This document shows, piece by piece, positions 54,755-63,342 of a DNA stretch of 64,000 nucleotides (positions are counted from its first letter, which is position 1; each line of letters begins with the position of its first letter). Made by a program: the position numbers and the translations under genes. The stretch comes from Spirochaetales bacterium (GTDB lineage: Bacteria > Spirochaetota > Spirochaetia > ARS1246): NCBI GenBank assembly GCA_002688185.1, contig NZCE01000042.1:1-64000 (forward strand), in the 5' to 3' direction. Under the pieces are notes generated by a model, which saw only the letters and a list, made by a program, of their open reading frames with translations, was not told the DNA's origin and did no database searches.

Positions 54755-55789
54755 TTGAGAATAGTGTACTTAGTTGCGGCGATTGTTGCCTTCTCTTCTG
54801 CCGGTGCCTTTTTGGTGCTGAGACGGGCGGGGGGAGGGAGGTTTCCTTGGATCCAGTTTTATACAAAGGGAAAGGAATCGGGATTCAATTTCAAACAGCT
54901 CAATCTTCTCAGAAAAGTCGCAGTTGAGAATCACCTTGAAAATCCGACTTCTCTCTTCTGGTCAATACGGCAGCTTGACCGTTCGATAAAGGGCGTAATT
55001 GTCAGGCTACGGTCGGAAGGCGCTGAATTCACCGACGGCAATGCGGAGTTCGTTGGCAAACTGTACGAGTTCCGCAAAAAGGTAGAATTTGCGCTGCCAA
55101 AATACAACCTTGGTCTAAAGTCAACGCGGAAACTGGCAAACCATCAACGCATCAAGATCACTCTTGCCGGAATCGGTACATATGATTCTCAGATAGTCGA
55201 GAATCTCAGGCGCTATATGGCGATATCGTATCCGAAAGGGCCTCCTTTGCCGCAGGACTTCAGCTGGCGATCAAGGAAAATAAGCGTGTATTTTTGGAGG
55301 CTTGATGACGCCGGATATGTATTTGAAACAAGGATTATTGATGACTTTAAGGAGCGGGACTACCCGATACTGCACGCATCACATACGGACGGCCTCGTAA
55401 GAAGCCAGAAGCGTCGATCAAAGCGCGTCGATGTAAATATATCCGCCAGAATATATTCGTTGCGGAATAAATCGGCGGCGAATAACCTGCTTGAGCACGG
55501 CCCCGGGCTCAGAAGCCGGTTAGTAGATATTTCTGAAGATGGTGCGGCGATACGCGTTGGCGGTCGGGCAAAAATCGGAATGGTGGTGAAAGTCCAATTT
55601 TCGCTCACTGATGAGCCTCTTGTTATGTGCGGTATGGTGAAAGGAATAACCTACAATAGAAAAAAGAACCAATCTCTCCTGCACATCCAGGCTATAGGCG
55701 TTACGGAAACCAACAGAAACAAGATACTTTCATTTGTGTACAATCTTTTTGGCGAGCAAAGCGCCCTCGCGAGCGGCGCAAGTAAGTAA
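54755..55789 (+). CDS. PilZ-domain protein with N-terminal membrane helix
   Basis: The protein (344 residues) starts with one TM helix (LRIVYLVAAIVAFSSAGAFL), then a helical stretch (LNLLRKVAVENHLENPTSLF) and a region of unknown fold. The C-terminal PilZ domain has both ligand motifs: QKRRSKRVDV, the RxxxR loop near residue 217, and DISEDGAAI, the (D/N)xSxxG element near 258. Such domains bind cyclic di-GMP, here probably linking that signal to a membrane-proximal target such as motility. I start at TTG 54755 because GGGAGG lies nine bases upstream. It is co-directional with the HEAT-repeat gene that follows. Confidence 0.85.
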   Translation: MRIVYLVAAIVAFSSAGAFLVLRRAGGGRFPWIQFYTKGKESGFNFKQLNLLRKVAVENHLENPTSLFWSIRQLDRSIKGVIVRLRSEGAEFTDGNAEFVGKLYEFRKKVEFALPKYNLGLKSTRKLANHQRIKITLAGIGTYDSQIVENLRRYMAISYPKGPPLPQDFSWRSRKISVYFWRLDDAGYVFETRIIDDFKERDYPILHASHTDGLVRSQKRRSKRVDVNISARIYSLRNKSAANNLLEHGPGLRSRLVDISEDGAAIRVGGRAKIGMVVKVQFSLTDEPLVMCGMVKGITYNRKKNQSLLHIQAIGVTETNRNKILSFVYNLFGEQSALASGASK

Positions 55790-55870
55790 AATTACCTCAA
55801 TAGCAAAAACCACGTTGAATTCCCGCCCATGTTCGATGTACACTTAGTAAAAGTACGTGGGGGGAAGGCA

Positions 55871-57052
55871 ATGAGCCGATCTGCCAAAGCTTTTTTTCTC
55901 ATCTTTTTGCTCTGCTCCATACATATTTGGGCACAGGATAGCGACGCTGTGCTCCAAGCTTTTCAGAAAAATTTCGTTCGTGGGAACCTGACTACTAAGA
56001 TCCAAGTGCTTCAAGACGCTATACTGCAGTCTGAAATTGACATGGGGCCACTCTATCTGCAATCCTTGGATTTTGTTATTGACAATGCCGACATTTTTGA
56101 AAACGATCTCGTTGCAAGGGAACTCGCCGTATTGTCTATACGCCTGATTGGCTTGGCCGGCCATAGAAATGCGCTTTTTCCACTTTGGGAGCTATTTGTA
56201 CTCGACAGCACCAGAACGGTGAGGATAGAAATTCTCAACGCTATTGGCGGTTTGATTCCGATAGATAATGAGCTGGTGCTCAATATCAACGGATGGCTAC
56301 AAACGCAGAATGAAAAGCTTCGCCGGGGTGAGGACGTGGACGCTGAAGTATTGGAGGAGGCGGTAGTTACCCTTGGCAAGATAGGTGATGATTCGTCTTT
56401 TCCAGTCCTTTTTACCGTAAGTATCCTCGGTGGATCAAATGAGATTGATGAAAAGGCAAGGGAAGCACTCTACTCCATTGAGGGTGATTTTAAGGAGCTG
56501 ATCCTCCGGGTGATTGAGAAGAATAGCCTTCAAGAAAAGCTCGAGGCGCTACGGATCGGGCTGGCAAATGATGATCTCTTTGATAGGCACAAGGGACAAA
56601 TAGCTGAGGTGGCCCTTAAAAAGGGACTTTATGAGCAGACCACTCAGGCCGCGGATAGAGAGTTTCTTAGACAATTGCGTTATGAGTCTATTCGTGTGCT
56701 GACCGAATTGTCTTGGTCCCAGGCTACCACGGATGCCGTCGCTCATTTTGAGAAGACGCTAGAAGAGCAGGCTATCGGCATCGGAAGAACATTTCACGTA
56801 ATTGAGGCCGTTGAATGCCTTGGTTCCATGGCTAGTCATGAAGCAGCGGTCCGTCTTGCCTTGTATTTAGATATATTAAACTCGGACGTGGAGAACGGGA
56901 AAGACGTTGAGGACGACATTGTCCTTTCGGTAATACGCAGTTTGGGCGCGCTCGGCGACATTGTAGCCTTTGACTATCTCTTATATGCGGGATATCTCGA
57001 TTATTCGGACAGTATTAAAAAGGCGGCTCGGGAATCTCTCAACAGGCTATGA
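55871..57052 (+). CDS. Exported HEAT-repeat protein (paralogue 1)
   Basis: The 393-residue protein has a signal peptide (RSAKAFFLIFLLCSIHIWAQ) and a body of about eight HEAT-like helix pairs (LAVLSIRLIGLAGHRNALFP, VRIEILNAIGGLIPIDNELV, LEEAVVTLGKIGDDSSFPVL). The last repeat is SIKKAARESLNRL. HEAT arrays bind protein partners; no enzyme motif is seen. It is similar in layout to the protein at 60325-61521, with comEC, ksgA and a lipoprotein gene between the two, so they are probably paralogues. I start at ATG 55871 behind GGGGAAGG; 55829 is open but lacks a ribosome site. Periplasmic by inference. Confidence 0.75.
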   Translation: MSRSAKAFFLIFLLCSIHIWAQDSDAVLQAFQKNFVRGNLTTKIQVLQDAILQSEIDMGPLYLQSLDFVIDNADIFENDLVARELAVLSIRLIGLAGHRNALFPLWELFVLDSTRTVRIEILNAIGGLIPIDNELVLNINGWLQTQNEKLRRGEDVDAEVLEEAVVTLGKIGDDSSFPVLFTVSILGGSNEIDEKAREALYSIEGDFKELILRVIEKNSLQEKLEALRIGLANDDLFDRHKGQIAEVALKKGLYEQTTQAADREFLRQLRYESIRVLTELSWSQATTDAVAHFEKTLEEQAIGIGRTFHVIEAVECLGSMASHEAAVRLALYLDILNSDVENGKDVEDDIVLSVIRSLGALGDIVAFDYLLYAGYLDYSDSIKKAARESLNRL

Positions 57053-57080
57053 TTTCGTTCGCCAACACCTTTTTGGGGCG

Positions 57081-58547
57081 ATGCGGGATGTCAGGTACCC
57101 CGTACTGTGCTCCCTGCCGGTAATCATTGTAGCGTATTTTTTACCTCCGCATATCCGGCCGCAGCAAGTATCTCCCGTTGCCATTTCCGCGGCAATTCTT
57201 TTATTTGCCGCCGGCACAGTATTATTTCACTTTGAACTCCTCGTTTTACGTCGATTTGGCCTCTTGGCGGTTTTTTTCGCTACCGGGTGTCTGATCGGAT
57301 TTCTTTTTTTGCTTTCACAGGGGCAAATCGCCGCCGTTTCAGGGATGCCTTCGGAACGAGTAGTGGAGGTGGCAGGGGTGTTACGTGAGGATTCGACCGC
57401 GGCCCGCGGGGGCCTTAGCATCTGTAAACTTTCCCTGCGGCAAGTTTTTGATGGAAACGGGTCGGCGGCAACGGCACGTGGAGAATTGACCATCGTGCTC
57501 AATGAAGCCGGGCGCCGATTTTGGGGAGAAGAGGTGAAAATTCCTGTAAGCAGTTTCCCTTCCCGAGGGGAGCCGGTCCGGCCGGCCTATCAGTCGGGTC
57601 AATTGGAGTTGATTGGCCACGCCAATGCCCCAGTCCGGTGGCGACGGATGCTTCTTCTGTCAATTATGGATGGGCTTGTTGAAGAAATGGGGCCTGCCGG
57701 GAATTTTTTTTCGGCGATATTTTGGGGGCGGAAAAATGATCCCGCCGATCCTCTCTACATCGCATTCCGCCAAACCGGGAGCTCGCATATTTTGGCACTT
57801 TCTGGAATGCACCTCGGGATCATTTCCGCTTTTTTTTTCTTGGTGCTGCGGCCAATTTTTGGAAAAAGGGCCGCATTTATAGCAACTATACCGTTTATCG
57901 CTGTCTATATTACTGTCGTAGGTTTCAAACCATCGCTTCTCAGGGCCGCAATAATGTACGTTATGTGGGGAGCACAGAGCTTCAGAGGAAAAAAGACAGA
58001 TCCTCTTTCAAGCCTATCGGTGGTTTTTTTGATTATTACCTTGATAGATCCCTCGGCTGTTTCCAGCCTGTCATTTAAGCTGTCGTTTCTGGCGCTGCTG
58101 GGAATCCTCACATTCGGTAAAATCGTTATCGGCTGGTCGCGAGCCCGGGTGCCAAAGGTGGCAGCGGTATCCTTGGGGCTTTCAGTCGGGGCACAAATCG
58201 CCACTATACCCGTCGTAGGTCTGGAGTTCGGGATGTTTTATCCGATAGGGATTATAGTCGCAATTTTAGTTTCGCCCGTAGTTACCGGATATCTCTGGAC
58301 AGGGTGCATTTTCCTTCTCGTTTCTTTACTCAGGGGCAAAATCTTGCCCTTAGATGCCCTGCATGAGGTGTTGCTTTTTGCACTCCTAAAAATCCAAGAG
58401 CTGATCTACTGGATAATTCGGCTTTTCACGGGCGTTCCGGGAGTGAGTCTGAGCGGACCCGTGGTGCTGATGACGGGGATCATGTTACCATCAGTTTTCC
58501 TCATAATGCGCTTTAGAAAAGCGGTGCGGTGCAATGCAGCCGATTGA
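57081..58547 (+). CDS. comEC: ComEC/Rec2-family membrane protein
   Basis: The 488-residue protein has the ComEC competence domain: an N-terminal membrane pair, an outer OB-like domain (RVVEVAGVLREDSTAA, LSICKLSLRQVF) and a channel domain with FRQTGSSHILALSGMHLGII and FKPSLLRAAIMYVMWGAQS. It would form the inner-membrane channel that takes up single-stranded DNA. The C-terminal metallo-beta-lactamase domain of full-length ComEC is absent, as in several short homologues. I start at ATG 57081; the longer frame lies inside the previous gene. It overlaps ksgA by 14 bases. Confidence 0.85.
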   Translation: MRDVRYPVLCSLPVIIVAYFLPPHIRPQQVSPVAISAAILLFAAGTVLFHFELLVLRRFGLLAVFFATGCLIGFLFLLSQGQIAAVSGMPSERVVEVAGVLREDSTAARGGLSICKLSLRQVFDGNGSAATARGELTIVLNEAGRRFWGEEVKIPVSSFPSRGEPVRPAYQSGQLELIGHANAPVRWRRMLLLSIMDGLVEEMGPAGNFFSAIFWGRKNDPADPLYIAFRQTGSSHILALSGMHLGIISAFFFLVLRPIFGKRAAFIATIPFIAVYITVVGFKPSLLRAAIMYVMWGAQSFRGKKTDPLSSLSVVFLIITLIDPSAVSSLSFKLSFLALLGILTFGKIVIGWSRARVPKVAAVSLGLSVGAQIATIPVVGLEFGMFYPIGIIVAILVSPVVTGYLWTGCIFLLVSLLRGKILPLDALHEVLLFALLKIQELIYWIIRLFTGVPGVSLSGPVVLMTGIMLPSVFLIMRFRKAVRCNAAD

Positions 58548-59400
58548 TCACGATTCACCACGGGCAATCAAGAGGCTTCTCAATGAAAGGAATCTGACAG
58601 TAAAAAAACGATTTGGGCAGAATTTTCTCATCAATAGAGGTGCGCGGCATAAAATCATTGATGCCCTTGAGTGTGAAAACGGAGATTTGGTTTGGGAAGT
58701 GGGACCGGGAATCGGTTCTCTTACGGATCTCCTCCTCACAAAAGAAATTCGTCTTATCACGTTCGAAATTGATTACGGTTTTGCCGGGGTGCTTGGGGAA
58801 CATTTCCAAAACAGAGGAAATTTTGAGTTGGTCACCGGGGACTTTATTAACACGTGGCAAAACGTCGCGCAACGGGTGGGGTATCCCGACAAAATTGTTG
58901 GTAATTTGCCGTACCGCTGTGCAGCGGCGATTATCCTGAGCTTGTTTAGGCACGGGAATAACGCATTGAGAGCGGTGTTTACCGTCCAAAAAGAGGTGGC
59001 GCTACGGATGACCGCACTGCCCGGTACTCATCTCTACTCGTCATTTTCTGCGCTCTGCAGGCTAAAGTGGTCGATCACGAATATAGGTGATTTGCACGCA
59101 GGATCTTTTTTTCCCCCACCTCGCGTGATCTCCACTATTTTGGTTCTCGAGGCTAAAACGCCGCCTCCCTCCAATCCGCGTTTGGTGATGCTCATAACCC
59201 GTGGGATATTTGCCAACCGGCGGAAAACGGTGAAAAACAATCTAATCAGATTTCTCGAGGAGCAAGGGGTCTCCCCACATCTATGCGGAGAGATATTGGA
59301 CCTTACTGGAGTGCGTGGCGACTCAAGACCTGAAACTTTGACAGAAGAGCATATACTATCTCTTGTAGGGGTTTTATCTGGCATATTGCCATCAAGCTGA
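58534..59400 (+). CDS. ksgA: 16S rRNA dimethyladenosine transferase (KsgA/RsmA)
   Basis: This 288-residue methyltransferase converts two adenosines in helix 45 of 16S rRNA to dimethyladenosine during 30S assembly. Motifs: KRFGQNFLINRGARHKIIDA, WEVGPGIGSLTDLLL for SAM binding, VTGDFINTW and the catalytic IVGNLPYRCAA. The C-terminal helices (RGIFANRRKTVKNNLIRF) are complete. It overlaps comEC by 14 bases and is followed by the lipoprotein gene after 47 bases. Length is at the family mean. Cytoplasmic. Confidence 0.96.
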   Translation: MQPIDHDSPRAIKRLLNERNLTVKKRFGQNFLINRGARHKIIDALECENGDLVWEVGPGIGSLTDLLLTKEIRLITFEIDYGFAGVLGEHFQNRGNFELVTGDFINTWQNVAQRVGYPDKIVGNLPYRCAAAIILSLFRHGNNALRAVFTVQKEVALRMTALPGTHLYSSFSALCRLKWSITNIGDLHAGSFFPPPRVISTILVLEAKTPPPSNPRLVMLITRGIFANRRKTVKNNLIRFLEEQGVSPHLCGEILDLTGVRGDSRPETLTEEHILSLVGVLSGILPSS

Positions 59401-59447
59401 CGGCTGCATATGATGCGAGATAGTGAAATGGACTGCAAAAGGAGCAA

Positions 59448-60323
59448 ATGGTGAAAGTTGCCGTCTTTCCCGCGTTATTTATCTTAATCGCGATCGTCGC
59501 TTGTGCGACCGTTGAGTCTGGCGAATCGGAAGTCACGGTATCGGCTACGGAAGTCAAAGAGCCGCCACAGGAGGAAGGTGCCGACGCCGCATCTGCCTCA
59601 GAAGTTTCGGAACCGGCTATCGTTCGGACATTTAGAATTGCCAAAACGAGGCTCTTTTTGGCGAACGGTGTATTCGATTCATTTATTGTCATTAAGTACC
59701 AAGAGGGGTTGCTCATGGCAGAGAATGAGTTTTATGCCGACGGAACCCCCTCAGGCGCTGTGGTATACATATATGATGGAAGCAATATAGTTGAAACGCA
59801 AAAACGCGCTGCAGACGGTTCGTACCTTTCAGGCCATGCGTTTAAGTATGGCGAGGCCGGCAGTCTAGAACGGGACATTTTGCTGGACTCTCAGAAGGAG
59901 CCGATCCTTACCTCAACTTATGAGTATGATGTGGAGGGCCGTAAAATACGGTGGGCGATTTCAGACAGAAATAGCGTAGTCCTCGGCTATGCGGAGTATT
60001 TGTATGATTCAGGGAGAAATGTTCGTGTGGAAAATTATAGCGCCTCCGGCGTATTGCAGGAGTTTATGGACCGAACTTTCGACCCTCAAGGCTATCCGAC
60101 CAAAGAACTCATTACTGCTTCAGACGGAAAGGAGATTGAGCGTGTGGAGTTGGACTATGATGGGGGCCATTTAAGCACAAAAACGTTGTATCTACAGACG
60201 AGAAAAATCGGCTCAACAGAATATCGCTACGATGATGACGATAACCTCATTAAAGAGATACGTTATGGAAGGACAGGCGATGCCGTTGAGTCATTTGAAT
60301 ATGAGTATGAAGAGGTGCAATGA
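59448..60323 (+). CDS. Lipoprotein with YD-type repeats
   Basis: The 291-residue protein has a lipoprotein signal with lipobox IVAC (Cys19) in ALFILIAIVACATVESG, then an acidic linker (KEPPQEEGADAASASEVS). From about residue 85 to the end it carries five or so short beta repeats of the YD kind (YEYDVEGRKIRWAIS, AEYLYDSGRNVRVE, LDYDGGHLSTKTLY, TEYRYDDDDNLIKE). These fold as beta strands and are known from Rhs-type proteins, but no toxin tip is present. GGAG lies upstream of ATG 59448. It is probably a surface or periplasmic lipoprotein, expressed with the HEAT-repeat gene that begins one base after its stop. Confidence 0.78.
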   Translation: MVKVAVFPALFILIAIVACATVESGESEVTVSATEVKEPPQEEGADAASASEVSEPAIVRTFRIAKTRLFLANGVFDSFIVIKYQEGLLMAENEFYADGTPSGAVVYIYDGSNIVETQKRAADGSYLSGHAFKYGEAGSLERDILLDSQKEPILTSTYEYDVEGRKIRWAISDRNSVVLGYAEYLYDSGRNVRVENYSASGVLQEFMDRTFDPQGYPTKELITASDGKEIERVELDYDGGHLSTKTLYLQTRKIGSTEYRYDDDDNLIKEIRYGRTGDAVESFEYEYEEVQ

Positions 60324-60324
60324 T

Positions 60325-61521
60325 ATGCAATCTAGATATAGATCTTTTCAGATTTTCTCCCTTTTATTCTTGTTGATAGCTGTCGGCTCTACCGTGGTTT
60401 TGGGTGACGAAGTTTCATCCATGTGGTCTAGGATTTATAGTCGTGCGCGCGGCTATGAGGACAAAATCATGATAATGACGGGGATCATAGAGGTGGACAA
60501 TCCGTCGATTGTATACTTTCTTGGTACCGCGCTAGCGGATCTAAACGAGCAGCAGAATAATATTTCATCGACCACCGAGCTCTTGCAACATCAAGAACTT
60601 ACCAAAATGGTTGTAAGAAAGCTCGGCGAGTTGAAGGCCGGCGAGTTCTCCGATCTTCTCTATGATGTGATTAAAACTACCAATGATCCATATCTCAAGG
60701 GCGAGGCCATAATTGCTCTCGGAAGAACTGCTAATCCGGAGTATTCTGATGATATCGCTATATTCTTGAGAAACCTGAACCTGAATATCGAGACGGGAAG
60801 AGAGGACAAGGAGGCAGAGGTGCTTGCCCTTGCTGCAGTGTTAGCTCTTGAACGGTTTAGCCAGCCGGTAGGGTATACGCCGTTATTCTTCGCCTCAATT
60901 GGTTGGTATTCAAAGTTGAGCAGTGTCAGAGAGCAGGCATCAAGGGTGCTTGATACTCTCGTGGCGGATCCTACTGAAACTCTAAAGGATCTTGTGCGAC
61001 TCGAGACCCAGTTTGATATTAAAATCGAAGCGCTGATGGCCGAATACCGGTCAAATGCTCCGCCGGAGGGCAAGACAGCGGTTGCCGTGGAGGCGCTTCA
61101 ACAGGGGTTGGTGAACCAGGCGGGAAATGCTACGGAAAGGAGTCTTTTGAGTCGCATGCGGCAGAATGCTATGGGTATTATTAGGGAACACGGGCCCGGA
61201 GACGACGATTCTCTCGACATTCTTGAAAAGCTTTTGTACGGTCGATTTGACGTCACTGAAAAACTAACGGCACTCGAAACAATAGGTACCTACACCGGTG
61301 ATAATGCGGCCCTCGTTCTCGTGAAATATCTCAAGCTTCAGAATGATCGGCAGATGAGCGGTCTTGCGCCTGAGGATTATCGTGTTATCAAGACCACCAT
61401 AAGAACCCTCGGCATCCTCGCTAATCCGATCGCATTTGAGGAGCTTTCTGTCGTCAAGATTTCAAACTGGCCACCAGCGGTCGTTCGGGACGCAGATGAA
61501 GCCATCAAACGCATCCAATAG
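60325..61521 (+). CDS. Exported HEAT-repeat protein (paralogue 2)
   Basis: The 398-residue protein has a signal peptide (FQIFSLLFLLIAVGSTVVLG) and then HEAT-like pairs (LTKMVVRKLGELKAGEFSDL, YLKGEAIIALGRTANPEYSD, AVLALERFSQPVGYT). The last helix is RDADEAIKRIQ, as in the paralogue at 55871-57052. ATG 60325 comes one base after the lipoprotein stop, with AGAGGTG upstream, so the two are coupled. No catalytic motif is seen. The pair of exported HEAT proteins around comEC suggests a shared envelope role, perhaps in binding of other envelope proteins. Confidence 0.75.
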   Translation: MQSRYRSFQIFSLLFLLIAVGSTVVLGDEVSSMWSRIYSRARGYEDKIMIMTGIIEVDNPSIVYFLGTALADLNEQQNNISSTTELLQHQELTKMVVRKLGELKAGEFSDLLYDVIKTTNDPYLKGEAIIALGRTANPEYSDDIAIFLRNLNLNIETGREDKEAEVLALAAVLALERFSQPVGYTPLFFASIGWYSKLSSVREQASRVLDTLVADPTETLKDLVRLETQFDIKIEALMAEYRSNAPPEGKTAVAVEALQQGLVNQAGNATERSLLSRMRQNAMGIIREHGPGDDDSLDILEKLLYGRFDVTEKLTALETIGTYTGDNAALVLVKYLKLQNDRQMSGLAPEDYRVIKTTIRTLGILANPIAFEELSVVKISNWPPAVVRDADEAIKRIQ

Positions 61522-61533
61522 CTGATAGGATAC

Positions 61534-61545
61534 GTTCCATGGAAC
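61534..61545. repeat. 12-base perfect palindrome between convergent genes
   Basis: GTTCCATGGAAC lies in the 34-base gap between the HEAT-repeat gene and dapA. It has no loop, so it is unlikely to be a hairpin terminator; it could be a protein-binding site or chance. Confidence 0.3.
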
Positions 61546-61555
61546 ATTATAGCTT

Positions 61556-62434
61556 CTAAAGCAGCTGTAAATCTTTAAGCACTTTTTTTAGGATCTTTTT
61601 GTTTTCATCGGCCATGGCGCACATCGGAAGTCGATAAACTTCTCCTATTTTGTCTTGCAATGCCAGCGACGCTTTTATCGGAATAGGATTGGTTTCGATA
61701 AAAAGCCCCTGAAAAAGCGGCAGCAGCTGATAGTGGATGGCGCGGGCTTTTTCAATTTCATTGTCGAGCGCGGTGGATACCATTTCCGACATCTGCTCGG
61801 GTACTATGTTGCTTGCAACAGACACAATTCCGTCGCCGCCCATGGCCATCATCGCAAGCCCTATATTATCATCACCGGATAAAACAACAAATCCATCAGG
61901 CCTTCTCAGGATTAAATCCATCACCTGGATCATGTCCCCGCTGGATTCTTTCACACCTTTTATCGACGGAATTTCCGCCAGCCGCAACATTGTTTCGTTT
62001 TCAATGTTCTTGGCGGTCCGTGAAGGTATATTATAAATAATCAGGGGGATATCTACAGCTTCCGCGATGGCGGCAAAGTGCTTGAAGAATCCATCCTGAG
62101 TCGGCTTGTTATAATAAGGTGCAACCTGCAAACTCGCTGCCACCCCAATTTCTGCCGCATATTTTGTCATTTCGATGGCTTCTTGCGTGCTGTTGGAACC
62201 GGTTCCCGCAATTATCGGCAACTTACCATTTGCCTGATCAACCACGACTTCAATTACGCGAATGTGCTCTTCATGGTCAAGAGTGGGACTCTCGCCCGTA
62301 GTACCCATGGGCACCAACCCCGATACACCGCCTTTGACCTGTAGATCCACAAGGTTCCTGAGAGCAGCTTCATCTACACTCCGATCTTTGTTGAAAGGTG
62401 TTACCAAAGCCGTAAACACACCACGTAAACTCAT
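61556..62434 (-). CDS. dapA: 4-Hydroxy-tetrahydrodipicolinate synthase
   Basis: The 292-residue enzyme condenses pyruvate and aspartate semialdehyde in lysine and diaminopimelate synthesis. The Schiff-base lysine is Lys162 in GVKESSGDM, Tyr134 lies in IIYNIPSRT, and the substrate loop is MGTTGESPTL at 43-52. Length and order fit the family fully. Its ATG overlaps the dapB stop by four bases, so dapB and dapA form an operon transcribed on the minus strand. The product is used by DapB. Diaminopimelate or ornithine in the cell wall could not be told from this window. Confidence 0.96.
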   Translation of the reverse strand: MSLRGVFTALVTPFNKDRSVDEAALRNLVDLQVKGGVSGLVPMGTTGESPTLDHEEHIRVIEVVVDQANGKLPIIAGTGSNSTQEAIEMTKYAAEIGVAASLQVAPYYNKPTQDGFFKHFAAIAEAVDIPLIIYNIPSRTAKNIENETMLRLAEIPSIKGVKESSGDMIQVMDLILRRPDGFVVLSGDDNIGLAMMAMGGDGIVSVASNIVPEQMSEMVSTALDNEIEKARAIHYQLLPLFQGLFIETNPIPIKASLALQDKIGEVYRLPMCAMADENKKILKKVLKDLQLL

Positions 62435-63189
62435 TTTTCCCCCCTATCGTGGAAAATATCCTGAATAAAGTCTTCAACCGTAAAAAATCCGGTTTTGCCC
62501 AGCAGCCACTCCGCGGCAAGTACGGCGCCCAGGGCAAAGCCGCCCCTATTGCGTGCCGTATGTCGTAGCTCCAACGTATCGAATTCTGAGTCAATATACA
62601 CCGAATGTATGCCGGGCATACTACCGCCGCGTAGGGATGACACATGCACCTCATGTTGATGTGGCCTCCGGTCCAGCCGTTCGGTCACAGTGGCGGTTTT
62701 TCCTGAGTGGTTTTTCAAAATGTTTTGAGCAGTGGTCAGTGCCGTTCCCGACGGCGAGTCTTTTTTATTTTTATGGTGTATCTCCTGGATCATTATGTCG
62801 TATTGAGGCAGAGAAGATATCAGATTCGATGCGCTGGCAACGAGGCGAAAAAAAACATGAGCGCCTATGCTGAAGTTTGATCCGCTCAGAAAGGAGCCCG
62901 AATCTCTGTATAACTCCGCAATCGCATCTCTGTCTTGCTGCCAGCCGGTTGTGCCGACCACGGCCGGAACTCCCGCGGATGAATAGTGCCTGGAGTTAGA
63001 CAGGACCGCATCGGGGAGGGAAAACTCAATTACCATGTCTAGTCCAGCGATCGAATCAGCCCCGAAATCGGTAGCGTCGGCGTCTTTGCTCACCGGGTCT
63101 ATTCTAAGGCCTATATTGTGTCCCCTTGAAACAAGGACCGACTCGATTACATGTCCCATCTTTCCATAGCCGATTATCGCCACATCCAT
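62431..63189 (-). CDS. dapB: 4-Hydroxy-tetrahydrodipicolinate reductase, possibly leaderless
   Basis: The 252-residue reductase uses NAD(P)H to reduce the DapA product. The Rossmann loop is IIGYGKMG (GYGKMG at 7-12), and the catalytic signature EIHHKNKKDSPSGTA holds His138, His139 and the Lys region. An upstream ATG at 63228 is in frame, but TTGATC and TATTAT (63224-63196, 17-base spacer) place the transcription start exactly at ATG 63189, so I use that. No ribosome site precedes it, which suggests leaderless translation. It is divergent from tyrA and followed by dapA. Confidence 0.92.
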   Translation of the reverse strand: MDVAIIGYGKMGHVIESVLVSRGHNIGLRIDPVSKDADATDFGADSIAGLDMVIEFSLPDAVLSNSRHYSSAGVPAVVGTTGWQQDRDAIAELYRDSGSFLSGSNFSIGAHVFFRLVASASNLISSLPQYDIMIQEIHHKNKKDSPSGTALTTAQNILKNHSGKTATVTERLDRRPHQHEVHVSSLRGGSMPGIHSVYIDSEFDTLELRHTARNRGGFALGAVLAAEWLLGKTGFFTVEDFIQDIFHDRGEK

Positions 63190-63195
63190 AGCCGA

Positions 63196-63224
63196 ATAAT
63201 AGGATGAGATGACAATAGGATCAA
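63196..63224 (-). promoter_or_regulatory. Promoter placing the dapB start at +1
   Basis: On the minus strand TTGATC (63224-63219) and TATTAT (63201-63196) have a 17-base spacer. The usual start distance of about seven bases falls on the A of ATG 63189. Confidence 0.6.
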
Positions 63225-63307
63225 GCATCGGTACGCCTGATAGGTTGGCATTACGGCCCGCGCCGGCGTTGCCTCGGCGATAGAAGGTCGCGTTACCCTA
63301 AAAAAAC

Positions 63308-63336
63308 TTGTATGGAGCGTGTGCCTGGTATATGAT
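63308..63336 (+). promoter_or_regulatory. Possible promoter for tyrA
   Basis: TTGTAT at 63308-63313 and TATGAT at 63331-63336 have a 17-base spacer. Seven bases further lies the A of ATG 63343, so the transcript may also be leaderless. Confidence 0.45.
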
Positions 63337-63342
63337 CTGCCC

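Noticed and set aside
61534..61545. The GTTCCATGGAAC palindrome as a terminator
   Set aside because: It leaves no room for a loop and has no T run.
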